From: Pseudomonadota bacterium
Lineage (GTDB): Bacteria; Pseudomonadota; Alphaproteobacteria; Rhodobacterales; Rhodobacteraceae
Length of the DNA: 46,863 nucleotides
Reading direction: 5' to 3'
NCBI GenBank assembly: GCA_963205235.1
Contig: CAUJIP010000125.1
Coordinates: 1 to 46,863 of the forward strand
The notes below the pieces were generated by a model, which made no database searches, was not told the DNA's origin, and saw nothing but the letters and a program-made list of their open reading frames with translations. Below, one piece after another: positions 1 to 8,800 of the stretch (the stretch's first letter is position 1; each line of letters opens with the position of its first letter). The position numbers were made by a program, and so were the translations under genes.

Positions 1-443
1 CGGTTGACGGCGGCCTTGTCCTCCAGCGTCAGGCCGGGGGCGGGTGCGGGCAGAAGCGCCGAGCCACCGCCGGAAATCAGGGCAATGACCCGGTCACTTT
101 TGCCCGCACTTTCAAGAAGATCGGCCACCGCCTGACCCGCCTTCGCGCCGTTCCCGTCCGGCACCGGATGGCCCGAGGCCATGACCTTGGCTCCAGCAAT
201 TTCGCGGGCGTTTTCGTAATTGGTGACCACCAGCGCCCGGATCGGTGCATCCCGCAGGACGGCAAGAGCGGTCTCTGCCATCGGCACCGCTGCCTTGCCG
301 ACTGCGATCAGAATATAGCTTCCCCCGGCATCAGGCGGGGAAACCGGATGCTCGGCCAATGCGCGCTGAAGCGCCCCAGCAGGGTCGGCGGCTGCAACGG
401 CAACCTGAAACAGCCGGAGGGCCTCGGCGCGCAGATCCATCAT
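1..443 (-). CDS. gckA: Glycerate 2-kinase, N-terminal part (runs off left edge)
   Basis: This is the first ~147 residues of a MOFRL/DUF4147-family glycerate kinase (GckA/TtuD type), which in the serine cycle phosphorylates D-glycerate to 2-phosphoglycerate with ATP in the cytosol. Visible family motifs are VGKAAVPMAE, SGHPVPDGNG and the glycine-rich ISGGGSALLPAP near residues 124-135. The start is a double ATG at 443/440; the first overlaps the stop of the malyl-CoA lyase gene (ATGA), so the two are translationally coupled. The rest of the gene, including the MOFRL domain, lies beyond position 1. Its pairing with malyl-CoA lyase, and with the aminotransferase, malate-CoA ligase and hydroxypyruvate reductase a few kb away, fits the serine cycle. 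TtuD-type hydroxypyruvate reductase is an old alternative name for the same family. Confidence 0.9.
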   Translation of the reverse strand, partial: MMDLRAEALRLFQVAVAAADPAGALQRALAEHPVSPPDAGGSYILIAVGKAAVPMAETALAVLRDAPIRALVVTNYENAREIAGAKVMASGHPVPDGNGAKAGQAVADLLESAGKSDRVIALISGGGSALLPAPAPGLTLEDKAAVN

Positions 444-1417
444 GCCCCCGCGATCTGGCGGGCCTTGGCGACCAGCACCTCGGCTTGGCGGATCGAGGCA
501 TAGTCGATCAACCGCCCATCCAGCGACACGGCGCCCTTGCCGGCCTTCGCCGCCTCTTCCATCGCCTCAAGGATGCGCTTGGCGCGGGTGATCTCTTTTT
601 CCGAAGGGCTCATCACCTCGTTGGCCAGGGCAATCTGGCTGGGGTGGATCGCCCACTTGCCCTCGCAGCCCAGAACGGCGGCACGGGCGGCGGCGGCGCG
701 ATAGCCATCGGGGTCGGAAAAGTCGCCAAACGGGCCATCCACCGGGCGCAACCCGTTGGCGCGGGCGGCCACCACCATGCGTGCCAGCGCATAGTGCCAC
801 ATGTCGCCCCAATGCACCGCACGGCTGCCATCTTCAAGCCGGTCTGTCAGCACCGAGTAATCGGGATTGACCCCGCCGATGATCGTCGTGCGGGCACGGG
901 TCGAGGCCGCATAATCCGCCACGCCGAAATGAAGACTTTCATTTCTTTTGCTGGCTTTTGCAATTTCGGTGACGTTCTGCATTCCAAGCGCGGTTTCAAT
1001 GATATGCTCAAAACCGATGCGCTTCTTATAGCCCTTGGCGTCCTCGATTTGCGTCACCATCATGTCGACGGCATAGACATCCGCCGCCGTCCCGACCTTC
1101 GGAATCATGATCAGGTCCAGACGTTCCCCGGCCTGTTCGACCACGTCCACAACGTCGCGATACATGTAGTGGGTGTCCAGTCCGTTGATGCGGACCGACA
1201 TGGTCTTCTTGCCCCAGTCCAGCTCGTTCAGGGCCTTGATGATGTTCTTGCGGGCCTGAACCTTGTCATCCGGGGCGACCGCATCCTCAAGGTCCAGGAA
1301 GATCACATCTGCGTCGGATTGCGATGCTTTTTCAAACATTTGCGGGGCACTTCCCGGCACCGCAAGTTCGGACCGGTTCAGGCGGGCAGGGGCCTGTTCG
1401 ATGATGTGAAAGCTCAT
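440..1417 (-). CDS. mcl1: L-malyl-CoA / beta-methylmalyl-CoA lyase (Mcl1 type)
   Basis: A 325-residue CitE-like lyase that cleaves malyl-CoA to glyoxylate and acetyl-CoA (serine cycle) and, in Rhodobacter-type enzymes, also makes or cleaves beta-methylmalyl-CoA (ethylmalonyl-CoA pathway). The N-terminus MSFHIIEQAPARLNRSEL closely resembles Rhodobacter Mcl1, followed by the LDLEDAVAPDDK metal/CoA-region motif (residues 41-52) and IHPSQI near the C-terminus. The ATG at 1417 was chosen over an upstream in-frame ATG because it has an AAGGA ribosome site eight bases ahead and gives the family N-terminus. It is followed directly by gckA with ATGA overlap. It supplies the glyoxylate that the nearby serine-glyoxylate aminotransferase consumes. 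Confidence 0.93.
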   Translation of the reverse strand: MSFHIIEQAPARLNRSELAVPGSAPQMFEKASQSDADVIFLDLEDAVAPDDKVQARKNIIKALNELDWGKKTMSVRINGLDTHYMYRDVVDVVEQAGERLDLIMIPKVGTAADVYAVDMMVTQIEDAKGYKKRIGFEHIIETALGMQNVTEIAKASKRNESLHFGVADYAASTRARTTIIGGVNPDYSVLTDRLEDGSRAVHWGDMWHYALARMVVAARANGLRPVDGPFGDFSDPDGYRAAAARAAVLGCEGKWAIHPSQIALANEVMSPSEKEITRAKRILEAMEEAAKAGKGAVSLDGRLIDYASIRQAEVLVAKARQIAGA

Positions 1418-1459
1418 GGGGCGAATCCTTCGCAGTTGGGGTTTGCTGACGGGCAGAAG

Positions 1460-1488
1460 ACAAGGACGATGTTCGACCGGCCTGTCAA
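1460..1488 (-). promoter_or_regulatory. Possible promoter for mcl1-gckA
   Basis: Reading the minus strand, a perfect TTGACA (1488-1483) is followed after 17 bases by CCTTGT (1465-1460), about 45 bases before the mcl1 start. The -35 is ideal but the -10 is weak. It would let mcl1-gckA be transcribed independently of the upstream LuxR-type regulator gene. It is a visual match only. Confidence 0.3.
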
Positions 1489-1542
1489 GCAAGAAAATTT
1501 CCAGCCACCACCGGCTCGCGCAACATCCTGTCCGCCCTCACT

Positions 1543-2193
1543 CTAGCCCCGTCCGGCCTCCTTCGGCAGCCGGGACGAGTAGTAGAACGCAATGGCCTGC
1601 GCCCGGTTTGCGACCCCCAGTTTTTCAAAAAGGTTGGACAGGTGGAATTTCACCGTATTGGCCGAGATATCAAAATCACGGGCAAGATCCTTGTTCGTCA
1701 GGCCCTTCGACAGTGCTTCCAGCAGGGCCCGTTCGCGCCGGGTCAATTGCGAAATCGGATCGGCCTGCAATTCGCGCATATCCAGAAACGGAAAGACCAT
1801 CTGACCGGTCGCAACGGCTATGCAGGTTTCGGGAAGTCTTTCGACCGCACCACCGCGCCCGACAAATCCCGCCGCCCCGGCCAGCATCGCCGCACGGGCC
1901 ACTTCGCCCCCCCGTTCATCGCCATAGACCACGATCCGCGGCGCGCCGGGCTGGTCGCGCAGCACCTCGATCAGCTTCTGGCCGCCAAGGACGGGCAGGT
2001 TCCAGTCGATCACCGCAACGCGAACCGGCACCCGCATCACCGCGCCAAGAAAGCCCTCGGCGGTAGCCGCAGTGACGACAAGCGAGAATCGGGGGTCACG
2101 GTCGAAAAGTTCCGACATGGCCTGCAGGACCAGCGGATTGCCGTCGGCCAAGGCAAGGTCAACCGGGGAACTGCTATCGGTAACAGACGGCAA
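1543..2193 (-). CDS. LuxR/NarL-type response regulator with degenerate receiver domain
   Basis: A ~216-residue two-domain regulator: a CheY-like receiver (about residues 8-125) and a C-terminal LuxR HTH (RRERALLEALSKGLTNKDLA to NTVKFHLSNLFEKLGV). The presumed phospho-acceptor is present in VAVIDWNLPVLGG, but the usual acidic pair is reduced to DG (LALADGNP), the Thr/Ser switch position is Gly (VVYGDE) and the invariant Lys appears to be Arg (FVGRGG). This suggests phosphorylation-independent or altered signalling. No good ATG fits the domain start. I chose TTG at 2193, preceded by GGAAAGGG; an in-frame ATG at 2265 would add 24 unusual residues. It is divergent from the aminotransferase-mtkAB-hprA operon and upstream of mcl1-gckA, so it probably regulates the serine-cycle genes. 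The signal is unknown, and no histidine kinase is adjacent. Confidence 0.85.
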   Translation of the reverse strand: MPSVTDSSSPVDLALADGNPLVLQAMSELFDRDPRFSLVVTAATAEGFLGAVMRVPVRVAVIDWNLPVLGGQKLIEVLRDQPGAPRIVVYGDERGGEVARAAMLAGAAGFVGRGGAVERLPETCIAVATGQMVFPFLDMRELQADPISQLTRRERALLEALSKGLTNKDLARDFDISANTVKFHLSNLFEKLGVANRAQAIAFYYSSRLPKEAGRG

Positions 2194-2379
2194 TTGCGAC
2201 CCTTTCCAGAAGAAACCTACCCAATAGGGTTGGCTAATTTGTCGTATACAACGGTATTCCAACATCAACGGGTAGGAAAGAAACCACCCAAGAAGATACC
2301 CGAAAGCAGGAGTAAGGCAGGTTGCAACCGTTTCGCAATGGATTTCTGCTGGTCGCAACAAAATTCCATGAGGCCCCCG
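2194..2379. promoter_or_regulatory. Divergent control region between LuxR-type regulator and serine-cycle operon
   Basis: This 186-bp gap must hold the promoters of both divergent units. Visible symmetry elements are CCTACCC (2216-2222 region) with its exact reverse complement GGGTAGG about 50 bp later (2270-2276), a nearer imperfect partner GGGTTGG, TTGT-N5-ACAA around 2239-2251 centred on GTATAC, and a perfect 10-bp palindrome GGTTGCAACC at 2320-2329. Any of these could be operators for the adjacent regulator. None was matched to a known consensus. Confidence 0.4.
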
Positions 2380-3624
2380 ATGTCCGAAATGATCTTTCCC
2401 GCCCTGACGATCCCCGACACTCTGGCTGCCGGTCCCGGCCCTGGGAACACCGACGCCCGGGTGCTGGCGGCCTTTGCCGGGGCCGGGGTGGCCGATCACA
2501 TGCAGGCCGATGTCCTGCGCGGCATGATCGAATGCAAGCACATGCTGCGGACTCTCTGGGGCACCAAGAACGCCTACACCTACGGCGTCGGCGGCACCGG
2601 TTTTTCCGGCCTTGACTGCATGCTGTCGGCGATCCTGCCGGGCGACAGCGTCGTCGCCTTCATCAACGGGACATTCTCGGGCATCGATGGCCTCACCATC
2701 CGCATGAAGGCCGCCACCCGCGAAGACCTCGCCGCAAACCCGATGGACCCGAAACCGGCCAACGTGACGATCATCACCGTGCCGCACGGCCAGTCGGTGA
2801 CCGGAGAGATGGTCGCCAAGGTCCTGGCTCAGCACAAGCCGAAATGGGCCTTCATGGCGCATTGGGAAACCGGGTCGGGCCGGATCAACGACCTGCAGGG
2901 CTTTTCGGACGCCTGCCTCGCGCATGGCGCGCTGGGTCTGGTCGATGCGGTCTCCTCGCTCGGCATCGCGGATTTCGCGATCGACGATTTTCCCGGTGTC
3001 GTCGGCTGGGCCTCCTGCCCGCAGAAGGGTGTGCTGTGCCTGCCGATGACCTATGCCCCCGTCAGTTTCACCGACCGCTATATCGCCGAGGTCCGCAAGA
3101 CCGGCGTTGCGACCTATGTCCACCATCCGGTGCTTGAGGCCCGCCATTGGGGCGTGATCGATTGCCAGGACGTCGCAACCCCCGCCTATCACCGCACCCA
3201 TTCCGGCTATGCGATTGCGGCGTTCCATGAGGCGCTGAGGATCACCCTCCAACATGGCCGCGCGCAAAAGGCCCGCGACTACGCCTTCCATGAGGCCGCC
3301 CTGCGCGACGCCGTCATTGCCATGGGATGCACGGTGACCTCGAACATGACCTCGCTGGTCGTCCTGAACCTGCCCGCGAACCTTGCGGGGCGCGAAAAGG
3401 AACTGGTGCAGAAGGCCCGCGCCAAGGGGTTCGGCATCTGGCCGACGCTGTCGGAACCGGTGCAGGTCCGTATCGGCATCCTGAACCAGCTTTCCGCCGC
3501 CGCCATCACCGACATCACCCGCCGCTTTGCAGCAGGCATGATGGAACTGGGCGCCGACATTGACATGACAAAGGTGCTGGCGGGCCTGTCGCGGCACTAT
3601 GCGACTGCCGTAGCGGCGGAATAA
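2380..3624 (+). CDS. sgaA: Serine-glyoxylate (class V) aminotransferase
   Basis: A 414-residue class-V, fold-type-I PLP aminotransferase, expected to convert serine plus glyoxylate to hydroxypyruvate plus glycine. Key features are [12 protein letters not shown] near the N-terminus, the GTGFSGLDC substrate/PLP region (72-80), the HWETGSG motif (161-167), the PLP-binding aspartate in VDAVSS (189) and the Schiff-base lysine in CPQKG (about 216). The ATG at 2380 was chosen because TGAGG lies seven bases upstream; an ATG at 2368 is also in frame. It heads an operon with mtkA 14 bp downstream. It is recognisably of the alanine/serine-glyoxylate/pyruvate group but not an obvious close copy of Methylobacterium SgaA, so exact donor preference is inferred from the serine-cycle context. 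Confidence 0.85.
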   Translation: MSEMIFPALTIPDTLAAGPGPGNTDARVLAAFAGAGVADHMQADVLRGMIECKHMLRTLWGTKNAYTYGVGGTGFSGLDCMLSAILPGDSVVAFINGTFSGIDGLTIRMKAATREDLAANPMDPKPANVTIITVPHGQSVTGEMVAKVLAQHKPKWAFMAHWETGSGRINDLQGFSDACLAHGALGLVDAVSSLGIADFAIDDFPGVVGWASCPQKGVLCLPMTYAPVSFTDRYIAEVRKTGVATYVHHPVLEARHWGVIDCQDVATPAYHRTHSGYAIAAFHEALRITLQHGRAQKARDYAFHEAALRDAVIAMGCTVTSNMTSLVVLNLPANLAGREKELVQKARAKGFGIWPTLSEPVQVRIGILNQLSAAAITDITRRFAAGMMELGADIDMTKVLAGLSRHYATAVAAE

Positions 3625-3638
3625 GGGGAGGGGCGGAT

Positions 3639-4838
3639 ATGGACATCCATGAATACCAGGCCAAGGAAATCCTGAAAAGCTTTGGCGTCACCGTGCCCGA
3701 AGGCGCGCTGGCCTACAGCCCGGAACAGGCGGCGTACCGCGCGCGTGAGATGGGCGGCAACCGCTGGGTCGTCAAGGCCCAGGTCCACGCCGGGGGCCGG
3801 GGCAAGGCCGGGGGCGTCAAGCTTTGCAACGACGACCACGAAATCCTCGACGCCTGTTCCAACATGTTCGGGATGAAGCTCGTCACCCATCAGACCGGCC
3901 CCGAAGGCAAGGGCGTCTATCGCGTCTATGTCGAGGCCGCGACGCCGTTTGACCGCGAAATCTATCTGGGCTTCGTCCTTGACCGCACCTCGCAGCGGAT
4001 CATGATCGTGGCCTCCGCCGAGGGCGGGATGGAGATCGAGGAAATCTCGGCCACCCGGCCTGACAGCATCGTCCGCCAGACCGTCGAACCGGCCGTGGGC
4101 CTGCGCGACTTCCAAGCGCGCGAGATCGCCTTTGCGCTGGGCATTCCCCCAGACCTGACCCAGCAGATGGTCCGCACCCTGCAGGGCTGCTATCGCGCCT
4201 TCACCGATCTTGACGCCACCATGGTCGAGATCAACCCGCTGGTCATCACTGCCGACAAGCGGATCATGGCGCTGGACGCCAAGATGACCTTCGACGGCAA
4301 CGCGCTTTTCCGGCACCCGCAGGTGTCCGAGCTTCGCGACAAAAGCCAGGAAGACCCGCGCGAAGCCCGTGCCGCCGACCGGGGCCTCGCCTATATCGGC
4401 CTTTCCGGCAACATCGGCTGCATTGTGAACGGCGCAGGGTTGGCGATGGCGACGATGGACACGATCAAGCTGGCAGGCGGCGAACCGGCCAACTTTCTGG
4501 ACATCGGCGGCGGGGCAACCCCGGAACGGGTGGCCAAGGCGTTCCGGCTGGTGACCTCGGACAAGAATGTGCAGGCGGTCCTTGTCAACATCTTCGCCGG
4601 CATCAACCGCTGCGACTGGGTGGCCGAAGGCGTCGTCCAGGCGCTGAAGATGGAACCGGTCGACGTGCCGGTCATCGTCCGCCTGGCCGGGACCAATGTC
4701 GAGGAAGGCCAGAAGATCCTCGCCAAGTCAGGCCTGCCGATCATCCGCGCCAACTCCCTGATGGAGGCGGCAACCCGTGCCGTCACCGCCTGGAAGAACG
4801 ACACCGCCCAGAACACCAAGCTGAGGGCCGCAAAATGA
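3639..4838 (+). CDS. mtkA: Malate-CoA ligase (malate thiokinase), beta subunit
   Basis: A 399-residue SucC-like subunit that, with MtkB, activates malate to malyl-CoA using ATP and CoA in the serine cycle. It has the N-terminal ATP-grasp region ([26 protein letters not shown] at 51-59, VEINPL) and the C-terminal CoA-ligase domain with [14 protein letters not shown] and DIGGGAT. The start is preceded by GGGGAGGGG. Length matches the family. The sequence alone cannot fully exclude a succinyl-CoA synthetase beta subunit. However, its place between the glyoxylate aminotransferase and hydroxypyruvate reductase, with malyl-CoA lyase close by, argues strongly for malate. Its stop overlaps the mtkB start (ATGA). 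Confidence 0.9.
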   Translation: MDIHEYQAKEILKSFGVTVPEGALAYSPEQAAYRAREMGGNRWVVKAQVHAGGRGKAGGVKLCNDDHEILDACSNMFGMKLVTHQTGPEGKGVYRVYVEAATPFDREIYLGFVLDRTSQRIMIVASAEGGMEIEEISATRPDSIVRQTVEPAVGLRDFQAREIAFALGIPPDLTQQMVRTLQGCYRAFTDLDATMVEINPLVITADKRIMALDAKMTFDGNALFRHPQVSELRDKSQEDPREARAADRGLAYIGLSGNIGCIVNGAGLAMATMDTIKLAGGEPANFLDIGGGATPERVAKAFRLVTSDKNVQAVLVNIFAGINRCDWVAEGVVQALKMEPVDVPVIVRLAGTNVEEGQKILAKSGLPIIRANSLMEAATRAVTAWKNDTAQNTKLRAAK

Positions 4839-5728
4839 GCATCTTCATCAACCGCGACAGCCGCGTCATCGTGCAGGGCATCACCGGCCGCATGGCGCAG
4901 TTCCACACCAAGGAAATGCTGGACTACGGCACCAATGTCGTCGGTGGCGTCGTCCCCGGCAAGGGGGGCGAAAAGGTCTTTGGCGTTCCGGTCTTCAACA
5001 CGGTGAAAGAGGCCGTCGCGGCAACCGGCGCCAACGCCAGCCTTGTCTTCGTGCCCCCGCCCTTTGCCGCAGATTCGATCATGGAGGCCGCGGATGGCGG
5101 CATCCGCTATTGCGTCTGCATCACCGACGGGATCCCCGCGCAGGACATGATCCGGGTGAAACGCTACATGCTGCGCTACCCGCGCGAAAAGCGCATGGTC
5201 CTCACGGGACCGAACTGCGCGGGGACCATCACCCCCGGTCAGGCACTTCTGGGCATCATGCCCGGCCATATCTACTTGACCGGCCCGGTGGGCATCGTCG
5301 GGCGCTCGGGCACGCTTGGCTATGAAGCCGCCCAGCAGCTGAAAGACCTTGGCATCGGGGTTTCCACCAGCGTCGGCATCGGTGGCGATCCGATCAACGG
5401 CTCCAGCTTCCGCGACATCCTGGAAGAGTTCGAGAACGACCCGGCAACCGAAGTCGTCTGCATGATCGGCGAAATCGGTGGCCCGCAAGAGGCGGAAGCG
5501 GCGGAATATATCCAGAACCACATGACCAAGCCCGTGATCGCCTATATCGCGGGCCTGACCGCACCCAAGGGCCGCACGATGGGCCATGCGGGGGCAATCA
5601 TTTCGGCCTTCGGCGAAAGCGCCTCGGAAAAAGTGGAAATCCTGACCGCAGCCGGTGTAACCGTGGCCGAGAACCCGAGCGTGATCGGCGAGACGATTGC
5701 CCGGGTCCTGAAGAAACGCGCGGCCTAA
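4835..5728 (+). CDS. mtkB: Malate-CoA ligase, alpha subunit
   Basis: A 297-residue SucD-like subunit with an N-terminal CoA-binding Rossmann domain ([15 protein letters not shown], residues 11-25) and a ligase domain. The phosphohistidine is H251 in [10 protein letters not shown], which carries the phosphate between ATP and malate. [12 protein letters not shown] and [10 protein letters not shown] are family motifs. It starts inside the last codon of mtkA, implying coupled synthesis of the heterotetramer. Thirteen bases after its stop the hydroxypyruvate reductase begins. Assignment to malate rather than succinate rests on the serine-cycle neighbours. Confidence 0.9.
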   Translation: MSIFINRDSRVIVQGITGRMAQFHTKEMLDYGTNVVGGVVPGKGGEKVFGVPVFNTVKEAVAATGANASLVFVPPPFAADSIMEAADGGIRYCVCITDGIPAQDMIRVKRYMLRYPREKRMVLTGPNCAGTITPGQALLGIMPGHIYLTGPVGIVGRSGTLGYEAAQQLKDLGIGVSTSVGIGGDPINGSSFRDILEEFENDPATEVVCMIGEIGGPQEAEAAEYIQNHMTKPVIAYIAGLTAPKGRTMGHAGAIISAFGESASEKVEILTAAGVTVAENPSVIGETIARVLKKRAA

Positions 5729-5741
5729 AGGGGGGCAAGTG

Positions 5742-6713
5742 ATGACGAGACCCAGAATCCTTGTGACGCGGCGCTGGCCGCTGGCGGTCGAGGCGCAGAT
5801 GGCAAGGGACTATGACCTTGTCCTCAACACTTCGGACACACCGCTCGGCGAAGAAACTCTGCGGGACGCGATGGGCCAATACGACGCGATCCTGCCGACC
5901 GTGACAGACCGCCTGCCTGCGGCGGTCTTTGATCGGGCCAGCCCGCGCACAAGGATTCTGGCCAATTACGGCGTGGGCTTTGCCCATATCGACTGCGAAG
6001 CCGCCAAATCGCGCGGGATCGCGGTGACCAACACGCCGGACGTCCTGTCCGAATGCACCGCCGATATCGCGATGACACTGATGCTGATGGTCGCGCGCCG
6101 CGCGGGCGAAGGCGAACGCGAACTGCGCGAGGGCCGCTGGACCGGCTGGCGCCCGACCCATCTGATCGGCACCAAGGTTTCCGGGGCGACGCTGGGCATC
6201 ATCGGCTTTGGCCGCATCGGTCAGGCCATGGCGCAGCGCGCGCATTTCGGCTTTGGCATGAAGATACTCGTCCAGAACCGCTCCCCCGTCCCGGCCGAGG
6301 TGCTGGCACGCTACAATGCCGTGCAGGTCCCGACCATCGAAGCCCTGCTTCCGCAATGCGATTTCGTGTCGCTCCACTGCCCGGGAGGCCGCGCGAACCG
6401 CCACCTGATCAACGGCCCCCGGCTGGATCTCATGCGCCCCGGTGCCTTCCTGATCAACACCGCGCGCGGCGAAGTTGTCGACGAACAGGCCCTCGCGCAA
6501 TCCCTGTGGTTCGGCACCATCGGCGGCGCGGGCCTTGACGTCTTTGAACGCGAGCCGAAGATTCCCCCAGAACTGATGGGTGCCGACAATCTGGTGATGC
6601 TTCCCCACCTCGGCTCCGCCACCCGCGAAACGCGCGAGGCGATGGGGTTCCGCGTGCTGGAAAACCTTGACGCCTTCTTCAAGGGCCGCGTACCGCAGGA
6701 TCGGGTGGCTTAA
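5742..6713 (+). CDS. hprA: Hydroxypyruvate/glyoxylate reductase (D-2-hydroxyacid dehydrogenase)
   Basis: A 323-residue NAD(P)-dependent D-isomer 2-hydroxyacid dehydrogenase. The dinucleotide-binding motif is GIIGFGRIGQAMAQ (152-165), and the catalytic triad is R242 (NTARGE), E271 (DVFEREP) and H289 (LPHLGSAT). In the serine cycle it reduces hydroxypyruvate to D-glycerate, the substrate of the kinase at the left edge. The start is GTG (5739) or the adjacent ATG (5742); I use the ATG, with a G-rich ribosome site just upstream. It is the last gene of the sgaA-mtkAB operon. Its stop overlaps the stop of the convergent acyl-CoA synthetase by four bases, leaving no room for a terminator. Confidence 0.88.
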   Translation: MTRPRILVTRRWPLAVEAQMARDYDLVLNTSDTPLGEETLRDAMGQYDAILPTVTDRLPAAVFDRASPRTRILANYGVGFAHIDCEAAKSRGIAVTNTPDVLSECTADIAMTLMLMVARRAGEGERELREGRWTGWRPTHLIGTKVSGATLGIIGFGRIGQAMAQRAHFGFGMKILVQNRSPVPAEVLARYNAVQVPTIEALLPQCDFVSLHCPGGRANRHLINGPRLDLMRPGAFLINTARGEVVDEQALAQSLWFGTIGGAGLDVFEREPKIPPELMGADNLVMLPHLGSATRETREAMGFRVLENLDAFFKGRVPQDRVA

Positions 6714-8800
6714 GCAAAGACATGGATCAGGGCATCGATGATCGTCGCCCCTGATGGCCCTGCGAAAAGCGGGTTGATCTCGATTTCCGCAAGGGTCGGA
6801 TCGGCCAGGAATACTGCCTGCAAGGCCTTGATCGTGTGGGTCAAGGCGGGCAGGTCCGCACCCACCGCTCTGCGATAACCCGCCAGCACGGGGGCCATGC
6901 GCAGTGATCCAAGCGCCGCCGTGATGTCGGCTTCGCTGGCGGGCAAAAGCAGGCTCGTTCCGTCCTTCAGAAGCTCGACCAGTACCCCACCGGCGGCAAG
7001 GGTCAGGCAGGGCCCGAACTCCGGGTCGCGGCGCAACGAGACCAGAAGCTCGGCGACTGGCCGCTCGACCATTTCCTCGATCAGGAACTGGTCGGTCACG
7101 GCCAAGGGATCATGGGCTGTGACTGCCTCGATCATCCGGCTGGCGGCACGCTCCAGCGCGGCACTGTCGGGGATGCCAAGATGGACGGCCCCAGCATCCG
7201 ACTTGTGGGCAAGGCGCGGTCCGATCATCTTAAGCGCGACCGGAAACTGCAGGGCGCCGGCGGCCCCGGCGATCCCCGCCTGTCCGGTCAGCCGCGACTG
7301 CGGGATGGGCAGGCCCTTGGCGGCAAGCCGCGATTTGCTTTCCGCCTCGGTCAATCCGCGCAAAGCTCCGGTGACGGTTGGCTGCAACGGCGCAGGCGGT
7401 GCCTTGGCAATCGCGCGCTGCCTTTCGCCCCACCAGACGGCATGGCGGATCGCCCCAAGACCTTCGCTGATCCCCAGAAGCGGCGCGCAGCCTTGCCCCA
7501 CCAGCCAGTCGCGGGTGCCAGCGTCCATGTTCTCATGCAGCGTCGCAAGCACCGCCACCGGCAGGCCCCGCGCCTTGGCGGCGGCAATGAAGGCCTCGGC
7601 GTCATTGCGATAGTAGACCTGGCTTTCGTCCAGCCCGGGGGCGGGATAGTCCTGCACCAGAACGGCGGCAGCGGCCTTGGTCTGGTCCATCGCTTCGGCA
7701 AAGACCGGTCCAGTGCGTGCCGGATCACCCCAGATTGGCGTCGTGTAGTCCAGCGGGTTTGACACCGTTGCAATGGGCGGCAGCAAGGCGGTCAGGGCGG
7801 CGCGGGTGCCCGTTGGAACCGGTGGGAAGGTCAGGCCGATCTTTTCGGCCCGGTCGGCCAGCATCGTCGCCCCACCACCCGAGCAGGTGAACCCCGCGAC
7901 GTGGTTCGACTTCGGCACCCCTGCCAGAACCAGAAACTTCAGCGTCTCCATCATCTCTGGCGGGGTTTCGACCCGGATCACCCCGCAGCGGGCAAAAAGC
8001 GCGTCGTACAGCGCATCCGATCCCGAAAGCGAACCGGTATGGCTGACCGTCAACGAGGCCCCGATGCTTGAGGACCCGGTTTTCAGGGCCACGACCGGAA
8101 TGCCCTTGGTCACGGCCCGCAGCGCGGTGTCGTGGAAGCGGGCGACCGAGCGTAGGCCCTCGATATGCAACCCGATGGCGCTGACGCCGGGTTCGTCGAT
8201 CAGGAAATCAAGATAATCCTCAAGGCTAAGCGCCGCCTGATTGCCGCAGGAAATCATGTGGGTCAGGGGCAGCCCACGCTGCGACATGGTGATGTCCGAC
8301 GACAGCATCCCCGACTGGGTGACAATCGCCGCCCCGAACCCGTCCGGGCAGCCGCCGCCATGGGCAAACGGCCAAAGGGCGGTGTTCGACGTGTAATTGA
8401 TCGCGCCATAGCAATTGGGGCCGATCAGAGCCAGATCGCCTGCCGCGGCAACAAGGTCAGCTTCCATCGCAACGCCATCGCCGCCCGCTTCGCGGAACCC
8501 GGCGGTATAGCAGACGATCCCGCCTGCACCTCGGGCGGCCAAAGCACGGGTGACCTCGACGGCCGAAGCCGGGGGCACGGCCAAGAACACCGCATCGGGC
8601 GCTTCGGGAAGGTCGGCGACGGTGGCAAAGCAGGCATGACCCCCCATCTTGGGGCGCGACGGGTTGACAGGCCATATGGCCCCGGTGAACCCCCGCCGCT
8701 CTGCCTCGCCAATGGCAGTCAGGCAGTCGCGCCCGCCGACAAAGGCGATGTGGCGAGGCGACAGAAGCCGCCGCAGATTGTCACGTTTAGCAGGGGTCAT
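6710..8800 (-). CDS. ADP-forming acyl-CoA synthetase (fused alpha/beta, acetate-CoA ligase type)
   Basis: A 696-residue NDP-forming acyl-CoA synthetase with the CoA-binding domain first (LLSPRHIAFVGGRD, about 1-130), then the ligase domains with the phosphohistidine motif VSHTGSLSGSDA and a flavodoxin-like segment. The C-terminal ATP-grasp domain (about 470-696) has VALKMIGPRLAHKSDAGAVHLG and EIEINPLF. Both subunits are in one chain. It is the last gene of the operon starting with the BKACE enzyme, and its ATG overlaps the acyl-CoA dehydrogenase stop. In this carnitine-type context a gamma-butyrobetainyl-CoA or other betainyl-CoA synthetase is the natural guess, because the next enzyme is an acyl-CoA dehydrogenase. 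The substrate is not visible from the sequence. Confidence 0.85.
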   Translation of the reverse strand: MTPAKRDNLRRLLSPRHIAFVGGRDCLTAIGEAERRGFTGAIWPVNPSRPKMGGHACFATVADLPEAPDAVFLAVPPASAVEVTRALAARGAGGIVCYTAGFREAGGDGVAMEADLVAAAGDLALIGPNCYGAINYTSNTALWPFAHGGGCPDGFGAAIVTQSGMLSSDITMSQRGLPLTHMISCGNQAALSLEDYLDFLIDEPGVSAIGLHIEGLRSVARFHDTALRAVTKGIPVVALKTGSSSIGASLTVSHTGSLSGSDALYDALFARCGVIRVETPPEMMETLKFLVLAGVPKSNHVAGFTCSGGGATMLADRAEKIGLTFPPVPTGTRAALTALLPPIATVSNPLDYTTPIWGDPARTGPVFAEAMDQTKAAAAVLVQDYPAPGLDESQVYYRNDAEAFIAAAKARGLPVAVLATLHENMDAGTRDWLVGQGCAPLLGISEGLGAIRHAVWWGERQRAIAKAPPAPLQPTVTGALRGLTEAESKSRLAAKGLPIPQSRLTGQAGIAGAAGALQFPVALKMIGPRLAHKSDAGAVHLGIPDSAALERAASRMIEAVTAHDPLAVTDQFLIEEMVERPVAELLVSLRRDPEFGPCLTLAAGGVLVELLKDGTSLLLPASEADITAALGSLRMAPVLAGYRRAVGADLPALTHTIKALQAVFLADPTLAEIEINPLFAGPSGATIIDALIHVFA

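Noticed and set aside
1642-2379. Upstream extension of the aminotransferase frame into the regulator gene
   Set aside because: Antisense to receiver and HTH domains. The good ribosome site and family N-terminus are at 2380.
2194-3597. Upstream extension of the LuxR-type regulator frame across the aminotransferase gene
   Set aside because: The extension is antisense to a well-supported PLP enzyme. The receiver domain begins just after the TTG at 2193.
3639-5728. sucCD (succinyl-CoA synthetase)
   Set aside because: The subunits are SucC/SucD-like, but the operon carries glyoxylate aminotransferase and hydroxypyruvate reductase with malyl-CoA lyase nearby and no TCA-cycle genes, so malate-CoA ligase is favoured.
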